Source: Raineya sp964654605 (GTDB lineage: Bacteria > Bacteroidota > Bacteroidia > Cytophagales > Thermonemataceae). From it: DNA of 64,000 nt. The position numbers and the translations under genes are program-made. The stretch covers positions 1 through 64,000 of the forward strand of contig CAZZLW010000052.1 of assembly GCA_964654605.1 (NCBI GenBank), written 5' to 3'. The notes beneath the pieces are model-generated. The model was not told where the DNA came from. It made no database searches and saw only the letters and a program-made list of their open reading frames with translations. This document shows positions 31,938 to 39,984 of this stretch, piece after piece (position 1 is the stretch's first letter; every line of letters starts with the position of its first letter).

Positions 31938-33194
31938 TTAGATGGTTTCCAACAAAACTTGCTTTTGGGTTTGTTTTGCCTGATTTATGGCAATAGGCTG
32001 AATTTTTTTGCCTGTATAAGCAACGAAAATACCTTTTTCTTGCAGATAGGGTTTTATTTGATGTAGTTTCTGCAAAGAAATTATCCCGATAGCGTATTTG
32101 TAGCTTTCTGAATGATACAGTTCGGAAATATGCTCAAAAGGAACGTTTTGTAGCTCTTCTTCTTCATTGTAACGCAAATAAATTTCCAAAAGCACTTTTT
32201 CGGTGAATTGTAGGTGGCTATTCCAATGGCTTTTTTTGTACTCGTAGCGGTAATTGTAAAGCGAAGCCGAAATATCCGAAAGTACCGCTGAACCTGTGGG
32301 GTGTCCGCCTGCTCCTTTGCCTATAAAAATTTGTTTCTGCGAAAAAGCCGCTTCTACAATCACGCCATTGGTTTCGTTCTCTACGTGAAATAGTGGGTGA
32401 TTGCTATCTATGAGTTGGGGCATCAGGAAAACTACCACTTCGTTTTTACTCACTTTTTCGGCGTGATTGATGAGTTTGATTTTCAAGCCTTTTTCTTTGG
32501 CATATTGTAAATCTTGCAAAGAAAACTGCTCTATTCCATAATTGAAAACTTCATCAGGACTGACCACCAAGCCAAAGGCGTGAAGTACCAAAATACAAAG
32601 TTTGTATTTGGGGTCAAAACCGCCTACGTCTAAAATAGGATTAGATTCAGCAAAGCCCAATTCCTGAGCCTTTCGCAAGGCTACTTCATAGCTTAAATTT
32701 TCTTGGGCAATTTTTGTAAGAATGTAGTTGGTAGAGCCATTAAAAATGCCGCTGATAGCGTACAAATGCTCGTTGTCGTAGTATTCTTCCAAAGTGCGAA
32801 TAATGGGAATGCTACCACAAGCGGAGGCTTCGTAGAGTAAAGGTGTTTGATACTGCTTTTGTAATTCTAAAAGTTCGGGCAAATGCTCGGCAAGCATTTT
32901 TTTGTTGGCAGTAACTACGGGCTTCTTGCGTTTTAGGGCTTGGGAAACTATTTGAAAAGCCTCATCAGCATTGTCTATCAGCTCTACAACCAAGTTGATT
33001 TCGGGATTTTCCAAAATTTCTTGGGCTTGGGTAGTAAAATAGCTCAAATCTAAGGGGCGGGGCTTTTCGGGGTGTTTAATGCAAATCCGAACTACTTCGG
33101 CGGGGAAATTTTCGTTTTTGTTCAAAATGTCGTACAAGCCCTGACCAACACAGCCAAAGCCAAATAGACCGATTTTCAGTTTTTTGGGGTTCAT
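31938..33194 (-). CDS. hom: Homoserine dehydrogenase
   Basis: 418 residues. The NAD(P)-binding motif GLFGFGCVGQGLYDIL is at the N-terminus (residues about 9-24). VTANKKML near 97-104 has the catalytic Lys, and GIFNGSTNYILTKI and NPILDVGGFDPKYKL hold the substrate-binding residues of the catalytic domain. The last 100 residues may form the ACT-like C-terminal domain. It reduces aspartate semialdehyde to homoserine on the way to threonine and methionine. Aspartokinase is not fused or adjacent here. Start at ATG 33194; the antisense frames over it are shadows. Confidence 0.92.
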   Translation of the reverse strand: MNPKKLKIGLFGFGCVGQGLYDILNKNENFPAEVVRICIKHPEKPRPLDLSYFTTQAQEILENPEINLVVELIDNADEAFQIVSQALKRKKPVVTANKKMLAEHLPELLELQKQYQTPLLYEASACGSIPIIRTLEEYYDNEHLYAISGIFNGSTNYILTKIAQENLSYEVALRKAQELGFAESNPILDVGGFDPKYKLCILVLHAFGLVVSPDEVFNYGIEQFSLQDLQYAKEKGLKIKLINHAEKVSKNEVVVFLMPQLIDSNHPLFHVENETNGVIVEAAFSQKQIFIGKGAGGHPTGSAVLSDISASLYNYRYEYKKSHWNSHLQFTEKVLLEIYLRYNEEEELQNVPFEHISELYHSESYKYAIGIISLQKLHQIKPYLQEKGIFVAYTGKKIQPIAINQAKQTQKQVLLETI

Positions 33195-33370
33195 AGCAAA
33201 AAAGAATTTGAAGGTACAACCAAATGCCTATCTGCCAATAGGACTTTCCTTGCTTCTTTTTTGCTTCTGCAAAATTACGTTTTGCTTTCGTAAGTATCAA
33301 ACTTTCTTTGAAAAAAATTGTTTGGCGTTTTTGTGTAAAGTTTTTATTTTTCGTGCCAAATACAAAATGT

Positions 33371-34546
33371 ATGGCAAAAATTCTGATAATTGATGATGAA
33401 GCCTCTATCCGAAACGCTTTGAGGGGCATTTTAGAAGATGAAAAGCACGAAGTGAAAGAGGCTAAAAATGGCGACGAGGGGCTGAATATGCTTTCTAATG
33501 AAGATTTTGATGTCGCTTTCTGCGATATAAAAATGCCCAAAATGGACGGAATGGAACTGCTTCGCAAATTCCGTGAAATAGGCAAAAATACACAAATTAT
33601 TATGCTTTCGGCTCACGGCAATATAGAAATAGCCGTGGAAGCCACCAAATACGGAGCCTATCATTTTCTTGAAAAACCACCTAATTTGCAACAACTGCTC
33701 GTTACTTTGCGAAATGCTTTGGATAAGAAAGATTTGGTGCAAGAGAATAAAAATTTGAAAAAAACTATCAGCAAGGTAGTGAGCCAAAAATATGAAATCG
33801 TGGGCGAATCGGCAGTAATGCAAGAGCTAAAAGCTGAAATTACTCGGGTTGCTCAAGCCGATGCCCGTGTGTTGATTTTAGGACCCAACGGAGCAGGCAA
33901 AGAATTGGTTGCTCGTCAGTTGCACGAGCAAAGTCCTCGTAAAGATGAGCCTTTTGTTGAGGTAAATTGTGCCGCTATTCCAAGTGAACTCATTGAAAGC
34001 GAACTTTTCGGGCACGAAAAAGGCTCTTTTACAGGAGCTATCAAAGACAAAAAAGGCAAGTTTGAACTGGCTAACAAAGGCACGCTTTTTCTTGACGAAA
34101 TCGGCGATATGAGCCTTTCGGCACAGGCGAAAGTGCTTCGAGCTTTGCAAGAAAAGAAAATTACCAAAGTAGGCGGTGATAAGGATATAGAGGTAGATGT
34201 GCGGGTAATTGCCGCTACCAATAAGGATTTACGCGAAGAAATTCGCAAAGGCAATTTCCGAGAAGATTTATTTCATCGCTTGGGCGTAATTATTCTCAAA
34301 GTTCCTTCGCTTGATGAACGCAAAGAGGATATTCCTCTGCTTGTGAATAAATTTTTGAATGATATAGCCGAAGAGCACAAAACCAAGCCCAAAAGCATCA
34401 CCCCCGAAGCCATAACCTTTTTGCAAGAACTTTCGTGGTCGGGTAATGTACGCGAGCTTAGAAATGTGGTAGAAAGGCTCGTTATTTTGAGTGGCGAAAA
34501 AATCACCCTGCAAGATGCTCAAAAATACGCAGTATTCAAAATTTAG
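33371..34546 (+). CDS. Sigma-54-type response regulator without a DNA-binding domain
   Basis: 391 residues from ATG 33371 (MAKILIIDDE). Receiver domain: phosphoacceptor Asp52 in CDIKMPKMDG, Lys102 in LEKPPN. AAA+ domain: Walker A GPNGAGKE at 171-178, sigma-54 contact GSFTGA at 218-223, Walker B LFLDEIGD at about 239-246, then sensor II R-fingers. The protein ends after the AAA+ lid at FKI; the Fis-type HTH usual in NtrC relatives is missing. It may act on sigma-54 from solution or through a partner. A TTTG (33321-33324), 20-base spacer and TATTTTTC may be its promoter. The Walker A is a variant of the common GETGTGKE. Stop overlaps the convergent deoC stop by 4 bases. Confidence 0.88.
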   Translation: MAKILIIDDEASIRNALRGILEDEKHEVKEAKNGDEGLNMLSNEDFDVAFCDIKMPKMDGMELLRKFREIGKNTQIIMLSAHGNIEIAVEATKYGAYHFLEKPPNLQQLLVTLRNALDKKDLVQENKNLKKTISKVVSQKYEIVGESAVMQELKAEITRVAQADARVLILGPNGAGKELVARQLHEQSPRKDEPFVEVNCAAIPSELIESELFGHEKGSFTGAIKDKKGKFELANKGTLFLDEIGDMSLSAQAKVLRALQEKKITKVGGDKDIEVDVRVIAATNKDLREEIRKGNFREDLFHRLGVIILKVPSLDERKEDIPLLVNKFLNDIAEEHKTKPKSITPEAITFLQELSWSGNVRELRNVVERLVILSGEKITLQDAQKYAVFKI

Positions 34547-35211
34547 TAGTGTTGGGCGAGCCATTCTTGCATAATGCTTGTCCCTGAGGAAGTGCCAATA
34601 CGCTCTGCCCCTGCCTGAATCATTGCAAGAGCAGTTTGCAGATTTTTAATTCCTCCTGAAGCCTTGATACCAATGGTATCAGGGCAATTTTTTCTCATTA
34701 AGCGTATATGCTCCACGGTAGCTCCTACCGAAGCAAACCCTGTGGAAGTTTTTACAAAATCTGCCCCTGCTTCGGTGGCAATTCTGCAAGCTAAGGCAAT
34801 TTGCTCATCTGTCCAGTAGGCGGTCTCTAAAATCACTTTCAAAATTTTTTCCTTTTCGTGGGCAAGTTTGGCAAGTTGAGCAATTTCAATTTTTACCCAA
34901 TCGTAAGCTCCTGTGGCAAAGGCGGAAAGCGTCATTACCATATCCAGCTCATCGGCTCCGTCTTGGATAGCTACTTCCATTTCTCGGCGTTTAGTGGCTG
35001 TTCTTTCATAGCCCAAAGGGAAACCTATCACCGTAACTACTTTTATATCTGTGCCTCTTAAATCTCTGTGAGCTTTTTCTACCCAATAAGGCGGTACGCA
35101 TACGCCTAAGAAGTGAAACTCTTTTGCTTCGGCAATGAGCTTATCAATATCGGCATAAGTCGTAAGGGGTTTGAGGCAAGTGTGTTCTATGTACTTATTG
35201 ATAGGTAGCAT
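34543..35211 (-). CDS. deoC: Deoxyribose-phosphate aldolase
   Basis: 222 residues, normal length. The (beta/alpha)8 motifs are clear: IEHTCLKP near the N-terminus, GADELDMVM near 85-93, VILETAYW near 125, and VKTSTGFA near 153-160, where the Lys forms the Schiff base with 2-deoxyribose-5-phosphate. IKASGGI with the second active Lys follows. It splits deoxyribose-5-phosphate into glyceraldehyde-3-phosphate and acetaldehyde in nucleoside breakdown. It sits 20 bases after hisS on the same strand but shares no pathway with it. Convergent with the response regulator gene. Confidence 0.95.
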   Translation of the reverse strand: MLPINKYIEHTCLKPLTTYADIDKLIAEAKEFHFLGVCVPPYWVEKAHRDLRGTDIKVVTVIGFPLGYERTATKRREMEVAIQDGADELDMVMTLSAFATGAYDWVKIEIAQLAKLAHEKEKILKVILETAYWTDEQIALACRIATEAGADFVKTSTGFASVGATVEHIRLMRKNCPDTIGIKASGGIKNLQTALAMIQAGAERIGTSSGTSIMQEWLAQHY

Positions 35212-35231
35212 ATTTTTAGTGTTTTATCAGG

Positions 35232-36611
35232 CTAAAAGGTTTCTTTGAGGAAATTGAGTAAATTATTGGTGCTTATACGTTTTTGCTCGCCTGTACGCAT
35301 ATTTTTGATAGCTACTTCACTATTTTTTATTTCTTCCGAACCTATTGCAATTACAAAGGGGATTTGCTTTTTGTCGGCATACTTGAACTGCTTATCTAGC
35401 TTGGTGCTTTGTGGGTAAATTTCAGCTTTGTAGCCTTCATCACGCAGTTTTTTTAGCAAAGGCAAAACAAACTTTTCGCTATCTTTATCAAAATTAGCAA
35501 AAAGAATTTGTGTAGTGCTTTGGGTTTGAGCAGGAAACAGGTTTTGCTCTTCCAAAACATCATAGATTCTATCCAAGCCAAAAGAAAAGCCAACGCCCGC
35601 CATTCCTTGCAAGCCGAAAGTTCCTGTGAGGTTATCATAACGCCCACCGCCGCTAATGCTTCCCACTGCCGAATTTCTAACTTTTACCTCAAAAATTGCA
35701 CCTGTATAATACGAAAGTCCTCTTGCAAGGGTAATATCCACAGAAACAGGAAATGCGGTTTGGCTATCAAAATACTTTACATATTCAAAAACTTGCTTCA
35801 AATCAGCGACACCTTCTAATCCGATAGAAGATTTTTGTAAAAACTTTTCTAAAAATGCTATTTTTTCTTCATTATTTTCAGGCACGCTAAAAATAGGTTG
35901 TAAATCTTGGATATTTTGCACCGAAAAGCCCCTTTGGGAAAGTTCTTGCTCAACTTTTTCCTTGCCAATTTTATCTAATTTATCAATGGCTACACACAAA
36001 TCAGCTTCCTTACCTTCTGCTCCGATGCTTTCGGAAATACCTGCAAGAATTTTTCGGTGGTTGATTTTGATTTCAAAGTTTTGTATGCCCAAACGCTTGC
36101 CCAAAACTTCGTACATCATTAAAATAATTTCTGCTTCGCAGAGGAGCGAATTAGTGCCTACCACATCGGCATCGCATTGATAAAACTCACGATAGCGTCC
36201 TTTTTGGGGAGCATCGCCTCGCCATACAGGCTGAATTTGATAGCGTTTGAAAGGGAAAGCCAGTTCATTTTGGTTCATCACAACAAATCGGGCAAAAGGT
36301 ACGGTCAAATCGTAGCGTAAGCCTTTTTCAGCAATTTGCAAAGCAAAGAGTTTAGAGCCTTTCTGCAAATCTTCGGGCTGAACATCTTTGAGAAAATCGC
36401 CTTGATTGAGGATTTTATAGAGAAGTTGGTCGCCCTCTTCGCCATATTTACCCATTAGTACCGAAAGATTTTCCATTGCGGGGGTTTCGAGGGGCAAAAA
36501 GCCAAATTTTTCAAAAACTTCTTTGATGTGTGCGATAATAAAATTTCTACGCAACATCATAGCAGGTGTATAGTCGCGAGTACCGCGTGGCAGAGTAGGC
36601 TTTTGTTTCAT
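35232..36611 (-). CDS. hisS: Histidyl-tRNA synthetase
   Basis: 459 residues from ATG 36611 (MKQKPTLPRGTRDY); a TTG two codons upstream is possible. LPRGTRDYTP is the N-terminal class II motif-1 region, YDLTVPFARFVV and RYQIQPVWRGDAPQKGRYREFYQCDAD are motif 2, and LARGLSYYTGAIFEV and GGGRYDNL are histidine-specific motifs. The last about 90 residues are the anticodon-binding domain. It charges tRNA-His. The leader has a TAATTTTG -7 element on the minus strand (36635-36642), 24 bases before the start. It diverges from the following membrane protein gene. Confidence 0.95.
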   Translation of the reverse strand: MKQKPTLPRGTRDYTPAMMLRRNFIIAHIKEVFEKFGFLPLETPAMENLSVLMGKYGEEGDQLLYKILNQGDFLKDVQPEDLQKGSKLFALQIAEKGLRYDLTVPFARFVVMNQNELAFPFKRYQIQPVWRGDAPQKGRYREFYQCDADVVGTNSLLCEAEIILMMYEVLGKRLGIQNFEIKINHRKILAGISESIGAEGKEADLCVAIDKLDKIGKEKVEQELSQRGFSVQNIQDLQPIFSVPENNEEKIAFLEKFLQKSSIGLEGVADLKQVFEYVKYFDSQTAFPVSVDITLARGLSYYTGAIFEVKVRNSAVGSISGGGRYDNLTGTFGLQGMAGVGFSFGLDRIYDVLEEQNLFPAQTQSTTQILFANFDKDSEKFVLPLLKKLRDEGYKAEIYPQSTKLDKQFKYADKKQIPFVIAIGSEEIKNSEVAIKNMRTGEQKRISTNNLLNFLKETF

Positions 36612-36634
36612 TTTCAAATGGTAATTTTAGCTCG

Positions 36635-36642
36635 CAAAATTA
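36635..36642 (-). promoter_or_regulatory. -7 element of hisS
   Basis: TAATTTTG on the minus strand, 23 bases ahead of ATG 36611. A TTTG lies upstream but at only about 11 bases, shorter than usual, so the -33 box is uncertain. Confidence 0.4.
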
Positions 36643-36685
36643 CAAAAACTTTTCAAAGGCTTTTTCATATTCCAAACTTTCTATT

Positions 36686-36693
36686 TATTTTTG
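36686..36693 (+). promoter_or_regulatory. -7 element of the multi-pass membrane protein gene
   Basis: TATTTTTG matches TANNTTTG and lies 26 bases before ATG 36720. No TTTG at the -33 position; TTTTTC is present instead. Confidence 0.4.
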
Positions 36694-36719
36694 CATAAAA
36701 CTGCCAAACAAAAATAGCT

Positions 36720-38279
36720 ATGAGCACCGCTACTCAACAACAAATTCGTACCGTACACTTTTATTATCCGCCTTTTATAGTAGATATGCTCTTACGTTGG
36801 CTTTCTATGGGGGTGTATCGTAGTATGGAAGATAGCGACCAGCACAATACATCAGAGTTTGTTGTTTTTGCTATTATACAACTTATCATTACGGCAATTA
36901 CTGCTATTTGGGTTTTTGTACGTTTTCATAACCTAAAAGGAAATTACGAGTTTCTGCGTGCAGGTTATTATGAGGAGAAAATTTCTTTACTTTCCATTGC
37001 TTTCCGAATATTTAATGTACTTTCTGTAACCTATATTCTTTCAGGAGCTATTCAGGAGCAAGGCTTTTATCGTTCTTTTGTAGGGGTACGCCCCGAGTCG
37101 GAAGTGGCTGTGTATATCATTGTTTTTTTGATATATGCGGGGATAATGGTATATCTTTCGTTTAGTAGCATCAGCGTACCCAAAGAACACGAAAATGAGT
37201 TTATAGCTACCTCTCCTCTTATAGAACCTTTCCCCTTTGGTAAATGGATAAAAAGGCTTGGCAAAAAAGATGATAAAAGTCCGCTTTTATCCCCCGAAAT
37301 GGAAGATAGAAGCCTTTTTATTGATAATTTTGATTACCAAATAGACCACAACGACCTTGAAATTATTAAAGTAGAAGGCAGATTACGCAACGAACATTCG
37401 CGTGTGGAAGCCTATATTTTGGAAAGTGTAATGTTTGGGGCATTGGCATTTTCGGGCTTTCTTTCTATTATTGCCTCTGAAAGATTTAACTTTACATTAC
37501 AGGAAAGAATTTTTTTATCAGATACCAATGTGCATATCATTCAAAATGTAAAAGAGGCAGAAAAAAAATCTGATGGCACAGAAATTATCAAGAGCTATGA
37601 TAAAACAATACCCATTGCCGAAGAGGCTGATTATCGCTATAAACAAGTAGAGCCACTTTTGGATATTAAAAATCCTAAAAAAGTTGTACCTATCGTAAAA
37701 AATACTGAAATGCGTGTATTCTGGTCGGAGGCGATGAGTCTGCTAAAAAATGTGCTTTTGTTCAAGTTCAATGCAGATACCCGCCGAAGTTGGAACAGAC
37801 TGCTACAACCTTCTAACCTAATTATGCTTATTTCCATAGAAACACTTTTTTGTGCCTTATTTTTCCTTTCCGTGATAGCTTCTCGTTTGCGTTATACCAA
37901 AATGACCGAAGAGATTGATAACTTGGTGCGTTTGGCTCGTAATTTCAACGAAAAAGAAGAGGAAGTACACAATCTTATTTTGCAGGGTTTGGGTGATGAT
38001 AGTATTCAAGGCAACTTGCGTAGGCGTTTGCAAAGTTTGAGCCTGAAAATCAATCAGTATGTAGATAGAGCCAATGACCTTATGGAAAAAGCTCGCCCTA
38101 TACTTGTGTATATGAGTTTGTTTAGAAATTTGGGGGTAATCACTTTCATTTTCATTCTCATTACAAGTTGTATATTCTTTTCCGAAACGCTTGCATTTAT
38201 TTTCTTGCTCTTTTCTATTGTGGCTTACGTGTACGAATACATTGATATAAAGCTCAGAATGAAAGGCAAACAAGCATAG
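36720..38279 (+). CDS. Multi-pass membrane protein with cytosolic coiled coil, unknown function
   Basis: 519 residues, family not recognised. Hydrophobic segments at about 47-68, 92-110, 128-148, 234-252 and 363-386, and two near the C-terminus (about 470-510). Between the fourth and fifth lies a soluble region of about 110 residues with many Asp, Lys and Glu. After the fifth, residues 390-455 look like a helical coiled coil (heptads in EEEVHNLILQGLGDD.., NQYVDRANDLMEKA). The sequence starts with a soluble strand rich in aromatic residues and has no signal peptide. It is followed by two more plus-strand genes of unrelated type; an operon is possible, since the MORN gene starts 36 bases after its stop. 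Confidence 0.65.
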   Translation: MSTATQQQIRTVHFYYPPFIVDMLLRWLSMGVYRSMEDSDQHNTSEFVVFAIIQLIITAITAIWVFVRFHNLKGNYEFLRAGYYEEKISLLSIAFRIFNVLSVTYILSGAIQEQGFYRSFVGVRPESEVAVYIIVFLIYAGIMVYLSFSSISVPKEHENEFIATSPLIEPFPFGKWIKRLGKKDDKSPLLSPEMEDRSLFIDNFDYQIDHNDLEIIKVEGRLRNEHSRVEAYILESVMFGALAFSGFLSIIASERFNFTLQERIFLSDTNVHIIQNVKEAEKKSDGTEIIKSYDKTIPIAEEADYRYKQVEPLLDIKNPKKVVPIVKNTEMRVFWSEAMSLLKNVLLFKFNADTRRSWNRLLQPSNLIMLISIETLFCALFFLSVIASRLRYTKMTEEIDNLVRLARNFNEKEEEVHNLILQGLGDDSIQGNLRRRLQSLSLKINQYVDRANDLMEKARPILVYMSLFRNLGVITFIFILITSCIFFSETLAFIFLLFSIVAYVYEYIDIKLRMKGKQA

Positions 38280-38315
38280 CACAATTTTTGCGGGGCTAAT
38301 CAGAAAAAGAAAAAA

Positions 38316-39122
38316 ATGAGAATTCCTTTTGTCGTTTTATTATGTTGGGGCTTGTTCCTTACTGCTTTTGCCCAAGAAAAAGAAGATAACCTTCTGGAAA
38401 CAGATACTATTCCCGATTTGCGGATTAAACTGCCCAAAGAAAAAAAAGAGCAAAAGGAGAAAAAAGAGCCCAAAAATGTCTATTATGGCAAAAAAGTTCG
38501 TAAAAGTTTTATTAAAAAAACAAGCTCTAATGTAACCATTGAGGTTTTTCATTATCTTAAAGTACAAGACCGAGGGCTGGTGAATAAATACATTGAGGAA
38601 ATTTATGCCTTTCACCCGCAGAAAAAAAGAATTATCGTGAGTACCTACGACAAAATGCCTTGGGACGAAGTGAAAATCTTACACGGACCTTACAAAAAAA
38701 CAGAAAATAACCGAGTAGTAGAAGAAGGATTTTTTTACTTTGGTGTCAAGCACGGCAGGTGGGAAAAATATGGCAAAGATGCTCTTGATAGAGATTTTGT
38801 GCTACTGGAAAAAACTAAATATTACCGAGGATTCTTGAAAGAGTCCAAAATTTCGTATCACGACGAAATGCAGAAAAAACTAAAAGAAGTTATCCCCATC
38901 AAAAATGGCAAAAAAGAAGGCACTTATCTTCGCTTTCACCCCAACGGAAATCTTGCTGAAAAAGGAGTATTTCAGAATGATGTAAAAATTGGCTTGTGGG
39001 TAGAATATTATCCCAACGGCAAGCGTAAAAAAGAAACCTACTATCCCAAAATATGGTATGACGAAGAAACCGAAGTGCAAATTCGTGAATATGACGAAAA
39101 TGGCAGAATAAAGCAAGACTAA
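38316..39122 (+). CDS. Exported MORN-repeat protein
   Basis: 268 residues with a signal peptide (LLCWGLFLTAFAQ, cleavage near residue 20). After a Lys/Glu-rich stretch (about 40-60), the C-terminal two-thirds hold MORN-like repeats: HGPYKKTENNRVVEEGFFYFGVKHGRWEKYG, KNGKKEGTYLRFHPNGNLAEKGVF and DVKIGLWVEYYPNGKRKKETYY. Such YwqK-type repeats occur in periplasmic and outer-membrane proteins of Bacteroidota, where their partners are mostly unknown. The gene follows the multi-pass membrane protein gene closely (36 bases) on the same strand. Confidence 0.7.
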   Translation: MRIPFVVLLCWGLFLTAFAQEKEDNLLETDTIPDLRIKLPKEKKEQKEKKEPKNVYYGKKVRKSFIKKTSSNVTIEVFHYLKVQDRGLVNKYIEEIYAFHPQKKRIIVSTYDKMPWDEVKILHGPYKKTENNRVVEEGFFYFGVKHGRWEKYGKDALDRDFVLLEKTKYYRGFLKESKISYHDEMQKKLKEVIPIKNGKKEGTYLRFHPNGNLAEKGVFQNDVKIGLWVEYYPNGKRKKETYYPKIWYDEETEVQIREYDENGRIKQD

Positions 39123-39231
39123 TCCATCACAACCTGCCCACGATTTTGTAATTTTTTTCAAAACCTTTCCTTAGTTCGGTTTTTCAAATATTTTTTTCCT
39201 ATTTTTACGCAAAAATTTCAAAAAGCTTTGT

Positions 39232-39906
39232 ATGCAAGGATTAAGCTATCACGTAGATATTGTACTTTGTATTGATGCCACAGGCTCTATGTCGCCGATT
39301 ATTGACAAAGTAAAAGAAAATGCTCTCAAATTTTATGATGACCTTTCGGTACAAATGAGGCAAAAATCCAAGCATATTGATAAGTTGCGTGTGAAAGTTA
39401 TTACCTTTCGCGATTATTATGTAGATGGCGATATGGCTATGCAGGTTTCTCCTTTTTTTACTTTACCCGATGAAAAATCATCATTTCAGGCATTTGTAAG
39501 TCGTATCCAAGCCGATGGCGGCGGAGATGAACCCGAAAATGGCTTGGAGGCTCTGGCTCTTGCTATTCAATCTGATTGGAGCAAAGAAGGTGATAAACGC
39601 AGGCAAATTATTGTACTATGGACAGATGCCAGCACGCACCCTTTGGAATTTAAAGCGGATAGCAAGCCACAAAACTACCCAACAACTCAAATTCCTAAAA
39701 ATTTTGATGACCTCACCGACCTTTGGGACGGGCAAACTATGAATCGTGCCGCCAAACGTCTCATTTTATACTCCCCTGATGCTTACGCTTGGACTGATAT
39801 TGCCAACCACTGGGAAAATACTATTCAGTACCCTTCCAAAGCAGGTGAAGGACTGAGTGAAATTGATTATCAGACCATTTTAGATGCTATTGCCAATAGC
39901 GTCTGA
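39232..39906 (+). CDS. Cytosolic VWA-domain protein
   Basis: 224 residues, no signal peptide. The MIDAS motif is DATGSMS (residues 15-21), followed by the VWA core (KVITFRDYYVDGD) and the conserved GGGDEPENGLEAL stretch near 96-108 and WTDAS near 130. These residues bind a metal ion and mediate protein-protein contact. Stand-alone VWA proteins of this type are often chaperone partners of MoxR-type or TerY-like systems, but neither is adjacent here. Promoter: TATTTTTA upstream is a near match. The next gene is the DUF2723 protein 78 bases later. Confidence 0.75.
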   Translation: MQGLSYHVDIVLCIDATGSMSPIIDKVKENALKFYDDLSVQMRQKSKHIDKLRVKVITFRDYYVDGDMAMQVSPFFTLPDEKSSFQAFVSRIQADGGGDEPENGLEALALAIQSDWSKEGDKRRQIIVLWTDASTHPLEFKADSKPQNYPTTQIPKNFDDLTDLWDGQTMNRAAKRLILYSPDAYAWTDIANHWENTIQYPSKAGEGLSEIDYQTILDAIANSV

Positions 39907-39984
39907 CCTTTTTGTTTTTTGTGAAATCCATATTTCTGAACTCTAATATTTGGTGTCTAAATTTCGTATCTAAAACCTATAAAA

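Noticed and set aside
39232..39906. VWA protein as part of a tellurite or MoxR system
   Set aside because: No Ter genes or MoxR ATPase are adjacent; only the VWA domain itself is visible.
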